A stretch of 57,613 bases of DNA from Gnetum montanum (taxonomy: Eukaryota > Streptophyta > Gnetopsida > Gnetales > Gnetaceae), in NCBI GenBank assembly GCA_015680685.1, contig MNCI01011140.1, positions 168,734 to 226,346 on the forward strand, written 5' to 3'. The position numbers were made by a program, and so were the translations under genes. Position 1 is the stretch's first letter. Each line of letters begins with the position of its first letter. The notes under the pieces were generated by a model. That model searched no databases and was not told the DNA's origin. It was given only the letters and a program-made list of their open reading frames with translations. Of the stretch, positions 31,730-42,737 are shown in pieces.

Positions 31730-32660
31730 TGTAGGGGTGGTGCATCTTAATAGATCCCAATAGGACACAATCCACAACTTTCAAGTAGATATAGAAAATC
31801 TCCCTTATATTAAGATAATTCTCAAAATACATAGAAAATACATCAAAGATGAGGAGCCAAGCTCAACTCACAACTCTTTCAAGGATCTTAGAGGCCACAC
31901 TTGTTTTCTCTTAATCCTCAATTGCTCACAATGGAGACCAAGCTCAAGACAAAACACTTATAAGAAATTCCCCTAATTTCTCTCAAGTGCTATTCCTTGC
32001 CTCTCACTCAACTTCCTTGCATAAGATCTCTTCCCTCAAGAGCTCTCTCTCTTGCCCTCTATTGGGATGCTTGGCCTTCGACACTTGGTATTGCAGTCCT
32101 TGGCACTATGGCACTTACAATGGTGAATTACATCAATATTTACAAGCAACAAGAAGGTAAAAATCCTAGAAACCTTTCCTCAACTCAACTTGGGGTTCTT
32201 TAGATGTTTCCCAAGTCTTCTCATCTTCTCCCTAGCTATTTCCATCTTGCTTTGACTATTTCTTAAATTGGAGCAATGCTTTTGAAAGTTTTCCCATGTG
32301 TCTGGGTTGTCTCTAGCTTTATTGGGATTTCTACTATGAAAGGTGTCTACTATTTTTGGTAGACGTCTACTCTTCAGGGGAGACATCTTTGGGAAGACAT
32401 CTCTGGAAAGATGTCTATCTTTCTAGGGAGATGTCTCCTTTAAAGGTGCCAAAAATAAAAGTGCTTCTTTTGATGCCGAAAGCCTCCATATGCCTCCCAA
32501 CAAGTGCACACAAATCTTGGAACCTCCTAAACTCATCAAAATGAGCCAAAAACTCTTAGAAACATGCCAAAACATCCAAGAATCATCCTCAACAAAATCA
32601 ACACAAAAAGACACATAGCATGTAGGGTAAAACAAGGGGATCAAAAGAGGTGTCCCTACA
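31730..32660 (-). repeat. 3' LTR of element B
   Basis: Begins TGTAGGGGTGGTGCATCTTA and ends GAGGTGTCCCTACA on the plus strand, 931 bp. It is clearly homologous over its length to 34438-35415 with scattered differences. Confidence 0.9.
32345..32455 (-). promoter_or_regulatory. AGACGTCT-type palindrome cluster in the B LTR
   Basis: Words TAGACGTCT, GAGACATCT, AAGACATCT, AGATGTCT and AGATGTCT at intervals of about 15-20 bases. AGATGTCT and AGACATCT are the two single-deamination products of palindromic AGACGTCT. Confidence 0.7.
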
Positions 32661-32677
32661 CCAATTCTCCCACCCTT
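32661..32677 (-). other. Polypurine tract of element B
   Basis: Minus strand AAGGGTGGGAGAATTGG directly adjoins the 3' LTR. The same GGGTGGGAGA occurs in element D (39720-39737). Confidence 0.75.
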
Positions 32678-32861
32678 AAAAATATCATGCTTCATGACCT
32701 TTCATAAGTTGGAAGGTACCATACCCCCATGACTCAAGGCCATCACAATAATCATGACTCAATGCATTACAAACATGAAAATAAATATCATTGGAGGTTT
32801 TGGTTTTGAGCTTGCCTTGATAATGGAGGCTTTTCCTCATGCCCCACCATGGTTCCTTCAT

Positions 32862-34301
32862 CTAATCATCTCCTTGGAATGCTTCCCTTGCATCCCCATG
32901 ATGACTCAAACCTGCAACAAATAAAGAAAAAGAAAAAGAAAAAGGATTAGGCTTTCTTAATTTAACATCCTTTCTTCTTTTCTTTTTCCTCTTCTTCACC
33001 TTCTTCTTCTTGGTGTTTGGAAGACTACCACTTAGCTTCTTTTCATTACCACCATGTAGATTACCTTCATGCTACACTTCCATTTTATAGCCAAGACAAT
33101 CAAATCCACCATCACACTTCACAAATTTATCATTACTATAATCAATAGCAAACATCTCCAAATTCTAGAAAATCATATCATTATCAATGTCTTCACTAAC
33201 ATTAATAATGACATTCTTACAATGACTCTTCCAATAGCCATCATCATCAAACAAATTATCATTATTAGTCTTCCTCTTACTAACAATGGCACCAAAAGTC
33301 ACAACATGACTCTCAATCCCATCACAATCACCACAATGATCACAATGTTTATCATTACCATTGAACAATCCATTACCAAGTTGAATTGAAAAACTAGAAT
33401 CCATCACACTAGCTTTAACATGAGAGACATTAGTAACATCAACAAGGTAAAGCTCCTCCTTACTTACCTCTTCATGGCTTTTCCCATCGATCTTTGGTTC
33501 AACTTGATCTTCAATATGTAGCTACCCAATCTCAACAAAGCTTGAAGGTTCAAGATTCCAAATAGGAGCTCCCAGTTCCAATGGCCACTCCTCTTTAAAG
33601 GAATCATCAACAAGCTCTTCATCCCACTTTAGAGGTACCAACTTAAAACGTAAACTCTCCTTGATAGCTTTAACATCAGATTCATCAAAAACATCATTAA
33701 AGCAATTATTCTTCCACATACCTTGGTTAGAAGACTCACCTCTCTCCTATGAGATAGTTTGAACTTGACTTAGAATCTCCTTTCCATTGCAACAAAGTAT
33801 AGAAAAATTGCAAAAAGAATGCATACCTTCTAGTGCTACCCTTGATCCTCCTTGAAGAAGTACCTTGATCTTTGCCACTCCTTTGGCTTTGATTCTTCAC
33901 CTTCCATGACTTATGAGGTAGGAACTCTCCTTGATTAGTAGCACATACCATCTTGGACTTTGAAGATCTCTTGGTTCCTTTTATTAAGCTCTTGGTTACC
34001 TCCCATGAAATCCTTGAGTATTGAGCACTCCTTTGATCAATAAGAGATACTTGAGAACTTCTTCATCTTTCTTTCCTTCTAGATGGTTAGAAAATATTCT
34101 ATTAATTCTCCTTAAAATATTTCCCATGTTAGTCTTAAATTTTTTCATATCTCTTTCTGAAGTTTCTGCAAAATCTTGGTGCTTGTGGAGCTTTACTTTG
34201 GGAATAACTTCTTTCATTTCAGCCACAAAAGCTTTAAAAGAGTCCTTGAACTCTTGAAGCTCTTATCTAAGCTCTTGATATGTCTTCTTCTTTGGATCCA
34301 T
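32862..34301 (-). pseudogene. Element B single ORF, about 479 codons, unknown (gag-like start)
   Basis: One frame runs from ATG at 34301 (MDPKKKTYQEL) to TAG at 32862-32864. The span is an exact multiple of three, so no net frameshift has accumulated, although several in-frame stops have. The N-terminal part is charged and probably helical (SERDMKKFKTNMGNILRRI). The middle is acidic with hydrophobic patches (WDEELVDDSFKEEW), and the C-terminal part is lysine-rich (KKKKVKKRKKKRRK). A Cys/His pair cluster (HCDHCGDCDG) is seen near 33320, but not in zinc-knuckle spacing. Element D gag also begins M-x-PKKK. It may be a gag-derived RNA-binding protein; homology is not established. Confidence 0.55.
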
Positions 34302-34420
34302 GCTTAAAGAAACAAGAATGATATCCAAAATAAAATACACAAATATCCACAACAATGTTTCTTTCATTCAAAGAAAACATCAATCTTCAACATATAAGTG
34401 TGGAAACCTCCAAACCTTCA

Positions 34421-34431
34421 CTCTGATACCA
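34421..34431 (-). other. Primer-binding site of element B (initiator Met tRNA)
   Basis: Minus strand TGGTATCAGAG, an exact match to the 3' end complement of plant initiator methionine tRNA, six bases inside the 5' LTR. Confidence 0.9.
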
Positions 34432-34437
34432 ATTTGG

Positions 34438-35415
34438 TGTAGGGGTGATGCACCTTGATAGATCCTAATAGGACTCAATCCACAACTTCCAAGAAGATCT
34501 AGAAAATCTCCCTTATATTAAGATAATTCTCAAAATACATAAAAAGTACATCAAAGATGAGGAGCCAAGCTCAACTCACAACTCTTCCAAGGATGTTAGA
34601 GGCCATACTTGTTCTTTTTTAATCATCAATTACTCATAATGGAGCCAAAGCTCAAGACAAGATACTTATAAGAGATTCTCCTAATCTCTCTCAAGTGCTC
34701 TTCCTTGCCTCTCACTCAACTTTCTTGCACAAGCTTTCTTCCTTCAAGAGCTCTCTCTCTTGCCCTCTAATGGAATGTTTGGCCTTTAGCACTTGGCACT
34801 ACAGTCCTTGGCACTATGACACTTATAATGATGAATTACATCAATATTTATAAGTAATAAGAAGGTAAAAACTCTAGAAACCTTTTGAAAACTCAACTTG
34901 AGGTTCTCTAGATGTTTTCCAAGTCTTCTCACCTTCTCCTTAGCTATTTTCATCCTGCTTTGGCTATTTTTTTTAAAAAAATTGGAATGGTGTTTTTGGA
35001 AGTTTCCCCATGCATTTGGGTCATCTTTGGCTTTGTTGCAATGTCTACTAGGAAAGTTCTACTTTTGGGAGAGACGTCTATTAATTTTTGGTAGATGTCT
35101 ACTCTTCAGGGGAGACATCTTTGGGAAGATGTCTATCTTTATGGGGAGACGTCTTTGGGAGGATGTCTATCTTTATGGGAAGACGTCTCTTCTAAAGGTG
35201 CGAGAAATAAAAGTACTCTTTTTGATGTTGGGAGCCTTTGGATGCCTTCCAACGAGTCCCCATAGACCCTGGAACCTTCTAAACTCATTAAAATGAGCCA
35301 AAAACACTCCAAAACATGCCAAAACATCCCAGAAATATCCTAAAAGAAAAAAATCAATACAAAAGGCACACAACATGTAGGGTAGAATAAGAGGATTAGA
35401 AGAAGTGTCCCTACA
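34438..35415 (-). repeat. 5' LTR of element B
   Basis: 978 bp, termini TGTAGGGGTGATG and GTGTCCCTACA. A TATAAATA box on the minus strand at 34845-34852 is decayed in the partner LTR (TGTAAATA near 32140). Confidence 0.9.
35068..35205 (-). promoter_or_regulatory. AGACGTCT-type palindrome cluster in the 5' LTR of B
   Basis: Seven to eight copies of AGACGTCT, AGATGTCT or AGACATCT; intact AGACGTCT is seen near 35074, 35148 and 35181. It lies about 220 bases upstream of the candidate TATA box at 34845-34852. Confidence 0.75.
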
Positions 35416-38400
35416 CTAGGGATTGGATTATGGATTATTTGACATCCTTTTTAGTATATCTATCTTTTTAAGTACTCACAACACTTCATCATAGTAGAAA
35501 ATTGATGACAAATGGGCTTTCATAAATTTGTATGCTCCTACTCATAAGGAATTTCAAGTGCCTTTTTGAAAAACCTTTCCAAGCTTGCTAAGTAATCTAC
35601 AAAAGCCATATCTCACTGTTGGTAACTTTAATGTAGTACTTGGGCCTCATGAAAAGTTCAGAGGAGAACATTAGCAAAATGTAGAAATTAAACTTGTTTG
35701 GATGCAATTTAAAAGTTATAGTTGATTGATATTTCCAATGCTCAGGGTGATTACACATGGTCAAATCTACAATTAGGAGATGAATGAATTTTTTGTAGAG
35801 TAGATAGATTTATGGTAGGTACAAAATGGTTAAATATCTTTTCAAATGTTTTTCCAAATAATCTTATAAGAGATTCATTAAGTCATTAGTCTTTATTACT
35901 TTAGATCCAACTTGTGAAGCAAAAATGCCATATTTTTAGATAGGAAAACATATGGAATGAGTAGAAAAAAATACAAGAAATTATAAATAAGGTTTAGAAG
36001 ATGCATGTTGAAGGCACATGTCAACTTCAATTGTATACCAAGTTTTAGAGGCTTAGAATGAAAGTCTTAAATGGAAGGCTAAAATTCCTATAAATTAGTC
36101 ACTTAAAAAATAATCTTATTTATAAAGAATTCAAAAGATTCAAGATATTATACATTTGGATCAATGGATAGAAGCAGGTGACTTCATGGAGTAATAGGTG
36201 CTCAATGAAGATTACAACATTCAAGGACAAGAAAGGACTTATTGGAGTCAAAGAACAAGAATATAATGATCATGTGAGGAAGATAACAATTCAAGATTCT
36301 TTTAAACATATGTTTCAACTAGAAAATAATAAATTTTTTTAAAGAAATGAAGTATGAAGAGTAAGATCCTATCCAATCAAATGAGAAGATTGGGAATATA
36401 TACAATCCTTTTATCATAAGGTCCTTAACTCTAAACATCAAGTAGAACTAGATATAATAAAGTTGTGAATCATATTGATCATGCTTTGAAGTAAGCAGAT
36501 ATTATTTATCTTGATTCTTGCACGTCAAAGTAAGAAATATTTGAAGTGATTTGTCCCATGCCATTTCATAAGGTAGTTGGTATGGATGGATTTATCTTTG
36601 AATTTTACACTTAATTTTAGAGATAATTACAATTGATGTCATTGATGTGGCTTTTGAATTTTGGTGAAGGGATTCAATTCTTATTTATTAGAATGTTACT
36701 TAGATGGCCTTCTTTCCAAAGAACAAAGATGCTTTGGATATTAGAAATTTCAAGCCAATAAAATTATGTTTCTCTTTATATAAGATTTTCTCTAAACTCT
36801 TGGCATGTTGACTTTCTTGAATCATGCCTAAGTTGGTGGTAGAAGACTAAGCAAGGTTTGTGATAGGAAGACATATTCTATGTTAAATTTTGTTGGTGGA
36901 AGATTTGTTACACTTAATACATTATCATTAAACTAAAAATGTGATAGTTAAGCTAAATATAAGTAATGCCTACAATGCCATTTTCTAGGCATATATGGAA
37001 GTAGTGTTGCTAAAGTTTGGGTTTCCTTATCATTGGATTAGGAAGATCTATGGTTGCTTTGAGGGACCTATCTTTTATATCCTCTTTAATAATTTAAATC
37101 TTGGTAGTTTTCATTCTTTGAATGGCTAGAAATAAGTGGGTCCTATCTCTCCCTTCCTTTTCATATTGGCTATCGAAGGGCTTGGCTCTTTGTTATGAAA
37201 TTTTTCTACTTCTAGAAAAATTCAAGGTATCAACTAGCATTGACTTATCCCTATTTGACACATTCTCCATTTGTGGATGATACTTCTCATTTCTCAGATG
37301 GAGGACTAATTTATGTGCATAAGCTTGATGCAACTATTTTGTAATTTGCAAAATCATTTAATTTAAAGCTTTATTTAGCTAATAGTAGGACTTTCAATGT
37401 TCAAGATGACCAACATACTTTTTAGTACTATGCTCTGATGGTTGGTTGTAAAATCAAGTCTTTATTTACTATTTACTTGGGTTTATCTATCTTTATTGGT
37501 AGATTGTGATTATATCTTAAGGAGAGTAAGTAGTTGAAAAGCTAAGATGTTATTTCAAGAAGGTCATATCCAGCTTATCAAATCCACTTGTTAAGCTCTT
37601 CTCATCTATTTTCTCTCATGTTTGAAGGCTTCTTCCTTTATTTTTTCAATTGACTAAAAAGAAAAAGAATTTTTTTCTTTTGGTATCTTTCGCAAGAGCG
37701 ATCCATTCATACTCTTAGTTAGAAGTAGGATTACATGCCTTTGAAGTATGGAGTTTTAATTTTAAATGCTTAAACAATATTAATTGAGCATTTTTGAAAA
37801 AAATAACCTAGTAATTATGCACATCACATAGATTGTGGGAAAACATGATGAAAGCCAAATACTTATATAGTTGATACACTTTGATTAATGCACCACTAAT
37901 ATCAAATTGTTCCCTGATATGGCAAGACTTAGAAAAAATTAAAGCATGTTTCTTTAAAAATGTAAATCATCTTGGAAATGAGACATGGACTTGGAGGGAT
38001 AACATAAAGTAATCTATAAGGATGACTTATAAGTTACAACATATGAATTATTAGACATATATTTCCTTTAAATTGCATGATTTTTTTCTTAGGCCATTCT
38101 TAAAATTATTCCTCATTAAAATTCTTAAGAAGGCCATAACCTTAAGGAATTGTCTACATCATGGAGGCTTTATTCAAAATAATACATGCACTTTCTGCTA
38201 GTAAGGAGCTAAAACTATTAAGTATTCTTATATCTCCTATCCCTTTGTCCAATAAATTTGACAACATTTTTAAACCCTAGCATAGTCTATGATGCCCAAT
38301 GTAGAAACAATTGTAGCTTATTTTTTTTAGTTAAAAAAGATCTAGAAACTCTCATTATGAATAATTAAAATAAATTGTGTATAGCACACTTCTTGTCTAT
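35416..38400 (+). pseudogene. LINE 2 ORF2, main part (endonuclease C-terminus, RT, zinc-binding domain)
   Basis: Endonuclease blocks GDYTWSNLQLGDE and IFCRVDRFMVG are near 35745-35815, and IRDSLSH near 35870 ('SDHSP'). RT blocks are FHKVVGMDGFIFEFY (about 36560), VVLLKFGFPYHWIRKIYGC and GPIFYILFNN (about 37000-37090), GPISPFLFILAIEGLGSLL (about 37135) and PFVDDTSHF (about 37265), the polymerase box. The zf-RVT part has NETWTWRDN (about 37975) and a degenerate C-C/H cluster around 38150-38200. This is the standard plant L1 order. It is heavily mutated by stops, with no obvious poly(A) tail before element D. Confidence 0.82.
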
Positions 38401-38856
38401 GTTTGTTATGAAATAAGGTGTAAAAGAAATAAATACATTTTCACTTACAAAATATACCCTCAAGAGTTTATATGGTCTATAATGCTTACCCTTTGAAGGG
38501 ATTTGATCTAGTTTAGAAAATGATTTTAGTGGAATTGCAAAATTTCCTAAAGTTAATTATGTAATGAATTCTTCTTTATTATGACATGACCACTATGAAA
38601 TTGAGACTTTCTTTATTATGCTTAAAAAATCAAATTGTAGGTATCCTAGAATCATAATTATTTTTCTATTTTTAACTTCACACATATTACATCTTCAAGA
38701 ATGTTTCCAAGACTCTTCGTGAAGATTCTACTATTGTCCATAACATTTATGATAAGTTACTTCCATTATATTTCTATCCATTCTTTCTAAAATGATTCTT
38801 TTATAATAAGGCTATCAAAAATCAACATAAACTTCATGCATCTTGCACTTTTCTCT
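38401..38856. other. No gene supported
   Basis: AT-rich stretch between LINE 2 and the left LTR of element D. A short plus-strand frame near 38680-38760 (KNVSKTLREDSTIVHNIYD) is open but unrecognised. Confidence 0.35.
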
Positions 38857-39719
38857 CTCTAAATTAGGTTCACTCTGTTTGTTTAATCCTCAAATCCCAT
38901 TAAATATAGATATTGTGAAGAACAATCAATATGCTAGAAAATAAGAAAAAAATATATCTTTAGTTAATGTAAGGAAGATTGAAATGTGATATCACAACTC
39001 AAAACCATCCAAATCACTCATAAGCACTCAAACAACATTGCAGAGCATCAGGCTCTACAACTACATAATGATTATCCTTAATGCAAGGTACAACTGAATG
39101 AGATCAAACTCACACAAGCACACAAAAGATACACATAGGTCAAACACACATACAATTGACCCTAGAGTTGCATACACACTCATGCACTCTTATACAAGTT
39201 CTCTCGTGTCACTCTCATCAATTATCATTCTATCATCTCATGAAAACACAATAGTTTTTATTGAAACTTATTTGAAGGAAAACTAAAAAAATTTCCTCAA
39301 GCTCAACTTAAAGATCCCTTGTTATATCTATCTTTTCTCAACTTTTCTTAGTTTCCAAACTTGGAACTATCATCTTGGATCATTTCTAGGTCATATGGGT
39401 TATCTCAAGTATTTTTCAAGCCATCTCATTATTATTTCCATCATGTAGGAGATATGTATCAAGACTTTGGGAGATGTCTCCACTTGGGATAAGATGTCTT
39501 ACTTGATATGTTTCAGATTTGTGGGAGATGTCTCAATTCTAGAAGAGATGTCTTCTCAACTTGCTAGACATCTTCTAAACTTCATAGACATCTCTTGTGA
39601 AGGCTTAGCTCTTGGCTAACATGTATTTTAAACTTCCAAGACCTCTCTACATTAATAAAAAAACCTACAAAAATCATTTGTAGGAATGAAGAAAGGGAAT
39701 TGAAAGAGGTTTGCCTATA
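38857..39719 (-). repeat. 3' LTR of element D
   Basis: Homologous over its length to 53438-54313. Shared blocks include GGTTCACTCTRTTTGTTTAA at the start, CCAAACACACATACAATT in the middle and CTGTAGGAATGA/TTGTAGGAATGA near the end. The left boundary is approximate (within about 10 bases). Confidence 0.82.
39455..39600 (-). promoter_or_regulatory. AGATGTCT/AGACATCT cluster in the D LTR
   Basis: About seven copies of AGATGTCT or AGACATCT spaced 12-40 bases apart. The partner cluster is in the 5' LTR at about 54025-54240. Confidence 0.7.
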
Positions 39720-39737
39720 CTAGCTCTCCCACCCTTC
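39720..39737 (-). other. Polypurine tract of element D
   Basis: Minus strand GAAGGGTGGGAGAGCTAG adjoining the 3' LTR; near-identical to that of element B. Confidence 0.7.
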
Positions 39738-40199
39738 AAAAAGTAAAGTTATGTGAATAAGGGAGTAGGGATAAAAGTAATCCCCCACTTACTCATGGAT
39801 CTATATAGCATCATTAGTTGATTAATGCTTCTAGTGATCAAGCACTCATGCTTTGTCACTCCCTAAGTACTAGAAGCTTCTATCCTCTTGAGTACAATTA
39901 CCTTCATCTCCATTGAAGGCTTGGACTTTTCAATAGCCCCCATTAATTCATTGATGCTTTCTTGTATGGTTTCATCATTAATTGATCCATGGTAATGCAC
40001 AAGATTTGGAATATTAAACAAAAAAGACATATCAACATCATTGGATTATTCAATCTCAAAAGTGTTATCATTAATTTTGGCCTTTATTTTGAAAGGATCT
40101 CTCTTCTTTGCTTTCAACTTGAAAAAGTCAACATTTCTCGATTTCTTCTTCTTCAAGTGTATCCAAACTAAATCATTAATAGTAAAGTTAGGCTCCTTC

Positions 40200-41002
40200 T
40201 TGTTCTCATTCTTGTTAGGACTTTCTCTTTAGTCTTTTCTTTAGATTTACCTTCACTTATGCATGAAGATCCCTCATATCTTACAAAAAATCAACACTAA
40301 GTTGAGATTCTTATTCAAATCTCTTTAAATTGTTTACCATCGTAGGATAAAAATCATAATTAACCTTAAATGGGATCTTACCAATGAAAATATAACAAGA
40401 ATTATTATATGAAAATTTAGCATAACACAACAAAATTTCCCATTGATTAGGCTATCCATCACATAAATACCTCAAAATATTTAGCAAGGATTTATTCATC
40501 ACCTTCATTTGATCATCAGATTCTAGATGATATGCACTAGATAAATTTAACTTTGTTCTTAAAATTTTCCAAAGGGACCTCTAAAAATCACTAGTGAACT
40601 TGGACTCTTTATCACTAATAATATTCAAAGGAATACCATGCAACTTCATAACATTCTAGAAAAATAAATTTTCCACATGAGGTTCATTACTCATCTTTTT
40701 GCATGAAATGAAGTGTACCATCTTGAAGAATATATCCACCATAGAAAAAAAACATCATTCCCACACTTGATCTTTGGAATAACACTTATAAAGTCCATTC
40801 AAATACTTTTCCATGGATCCTTGGGAATTGGCAAAGGCATGTAATGTCCATCCAGTCCTTTACATTTGAGTTTTTGATATGTCAAACACTCCTTGAAAAA
40901 TTTTGAAACTTTAGTTACCAAACCTAGCAAAAAATAGTACCTACCCATAAGTTCCAATGTTTTATTTCTACCCATGTAACCTATCATGCCACCATAATGC
41001 AT
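40200..41002 (-). pseudogene. Element D integrase
   Basis: The zinc-binding N-terminus is at 40799-41002: MHYGGMIGYMGRNKTLELMG, then ECLTYQKLKCKG (CxxC-type half of H2C2). Next comes LPIPKDPWKSI. The core (about 40800-40300) has MVHFISCKKM, LHGIPLNIISDKESKF (second catalytic Asp) and SSAYHLESDDQ, where 'STAYHPQTDGQTE' is usual. The rest of the C-terminus is not recognisable. Several stops are present. Confidence 0.78.
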
Positions 41003-41009
41003 TTTAAAT

Positions 41010-41613
41010 AAAATATTTTTCTAATTAGGAATGCATACCTTCTCATTCTTGAATAATTGTCCATCTTGAATATGATAGTTCCTCCATTGATCTATCCTAA
41101 TCAACAATGGTTTCTTGAGGCTCCAAACCTACTCAAAATTTGAATCATATTCATACATATAAAAAAAATCATCCATACCTTCCACATGAATTAGCTTTTC
41201 AACTTTTGTGCTTGAGCACAAAATTAAACTCTTGTAACTATGAAACCCACTTCATATGTTTAGCACTTAATTTCTTTTTGGAATTTAGATATTGAAGTGC
41301 TTTGTGGTCCATCATCAAAGTGAACTCCTTGAACAACAAATAATACCTCAAATTTTTGATTACTTGAAGAATAGCATATAACTCCCTCTCATATATGCTA
41401 TATTTTCACCTTGATTCATTCAAATTTTCTAAGAAGAAAGAAATAGGTCTACCTTCTTGTGAAAGTACTTCACCAATGGTAAGTCCACTTGCATCCACCT
41501 CCACCTAAAAAAGCTTCTAAAAATTTGGAATTGCAAGTAATGCTTCATTGGTAATTTTTGCTTCTAATAAGTCAAAGCTCCTTTTGGTTTCATCATCCCA
41601 CTTGAAATCTTTA
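41010..41613 (-). pseudogene. Element D RNase H
   Basis: Reads FKWDDETKRSFDLLEAKITN right at the element C junction, then VEVDASGLTIGEVLSQEGRP ('DAS..GIGAVL') and YERELYAILQVIKNLRYYLL. MMDHKALQYL follows, matching the T-D-H-x-x-L block. Frame is well preserved near the junction, with TAG stops further on. The RT half is on the far side of element C. Confidence 0.82.
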
Positions 41614-41618
41614 TTCTT
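41614..41618. other. Target site duplication of element C (left)
   Basis: TTCTT, identical to 50661-50665. Confidence 0.9.
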
Positions 41619-42368
41619 TGATGAGTGGCAAGGTACCCCTATGCTCAACCATATGAATCAAAAGTGTTCATGCATGATCTGGTTAAATTCCATGGATGGG
41701 ACAAGTTGTGGTATCTAGATCATTATGCTTTGATCATAGTTTGCTATCTTTCCACTTGGAATAGTGGTAGCTTTGTCATGTATGGTTTAGGCCAAAGTGA
41801 GGCATATGATATTGTTCCTAATTTTATGCTACTTTTGATGACAATAAAAAGGTAAAGTAATTAAACTAAGGGAAAATGGAAATTAAAATCTAACTAGCCT
41901 ACGTGCAATGAGTATCCACCCTTAATCATTCATATATGTCTTGGACTTCATGAGACTACTTCTGGGATGGCGACGCATATGTCATTGGGTGTACCAAACA
42001 ATACACTTCTAGGCAACCAAGTATTTACACTTAAACACTTGTGATTCAGGCATACACATTTTGCTTAACAATAGGAATAGTAAGTAATAATAAATGGAAA
42101 TGTTTATCTATAGAAAGCATTAAATAATTAAAACAATAATATTAATCTAAGTGGATGTTGCAATGATGGAAGTAATCTCGATCTTTATTGCCAGTCATGT
42201 AACATGTCCAAGTACATCACACTCAAATAAAGGTGTTGTACAATTACAAACATCACACTATGGGAATGCACTGAGAATAATAGAACTAGAAAGAAGAAAT
42301 GGAAAAATGAAACTATCTATTACTACTTCCTAAGTTCTAAGTTGTCTCATCTGAAAGCCCAAGTACAG

Positions 42369-42376
42369 TATTTATA
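42369..42376 (-). promoter_or_regulatory. TATA box of the element C 3' LTR
   Basis: Minus strand CCTATAAATACTG; identical in the 5' LTR at 50541-50548. Confidence 0.65.
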
Positions 42377-42395
42377 GGTGAGGTCTAGATGAGGC

Positions 42396-42476
42396 AATGT
42401 CGGGTATTTGACGTTGCTTATTAGCCTTGACATTGGGTATGTGATGTCAGGACTTTGACATCACATATCTGACATC
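42396..42476 (-). promoter_or_regulatory. TGACATCA/TGATGTCA palindrome array
   Basis: Same place and paired layout as the GATATC arrays, but the word is TGACGT, TGACAT, TGATGTCA, TGACATCA and TGACATCA. These derive most simply from palindromic TGACGTCA (bZIP/CRE-like) by CpG deamination. Confidence 0.65.
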
Positions 42477-42502
42477 AAGGCCCATCAAATCATGACTAAT
42501 CA

Positions 42503-42512
42503 TACCCCCACG
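42503..42512 (-). other. Polypurine tract of element C
   Basis: Minus strand CGTGGGGGTA directly before the 3' LTR. Confidence 0.5.
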
Positions 42513-42737
42513 ATTGAATGAAAACTCATCCTCTAGTTAAACAAAATGAGGAACAAGTTCTTTACAAAATATTGGGTAGGTATGGGATTATTAAGTAACT
42601 CAAACAATAGACAAAATAACTAACTCATCGCATGCCACAGTGGTGCAGTACAAAAATGAGAAGCATTATTATAAAAAAAACAAAAAACAAGACTGGGAAG
42701 CTCATGTAGTGCTCGTAGGTGATGGCTCTTCCATTGG

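Larger units (their letters stand above)
31730..35415 (-). mobile_element. Element B: non-autonomous LTR retrotransposon
   Basis: Complete structure on the minus strand: 5' LTR (34438-35415), primer-binding site for initiator Met tRNA (34421-34431), one decayed ORF (34301-32862), polypurine tract (32661-32677) and 3' LTR (31730-32660). LTR termini are TGTAGGG and CCCTACA. The internal region is only about 1.78 kb and has no protease, RT or integrase. Terminus, polypurine tract, primer site and the first residues of its protein resemble element D, a likely source of its enzymes. It sits inside the endonuclease of LINE 2. The flanks AGTGG and CTAGG are not identical, so a target duplication is not confirmed. 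Confidence 0.85.
41619..42502 (-). repeat. 3' LTR of element C
   Basis: 884 bp, starts TGATGAGTGGCAAGGTACCC and ends CATGACTAATCA. Aligns throughout with 49799-50660, with visible substitutions, so the insertion is not recent. Confidence 0.92.

Noticed and set aside
33069-33389. Ile/Thr/Asn-rich plus-strand frame
   Set aside because: Antisense of the element B ORF; low complexity with no family match.
31725-35420. Target site duplication for element B
   Set aside because: Flanks AGTGG and CTAGG do not match, so only LTR, primer site and polypurine tract are used as evidence.
42625-42720. Hydrophobic, membrane-like segment after the second ORF of element C (possible env-like protein)
   Set aside because: It is in a different frame from the 900-codon ORF, which ends at TAA 42738-42740. 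A frameshift would be needed, so I do not claim an envelope-like protein.
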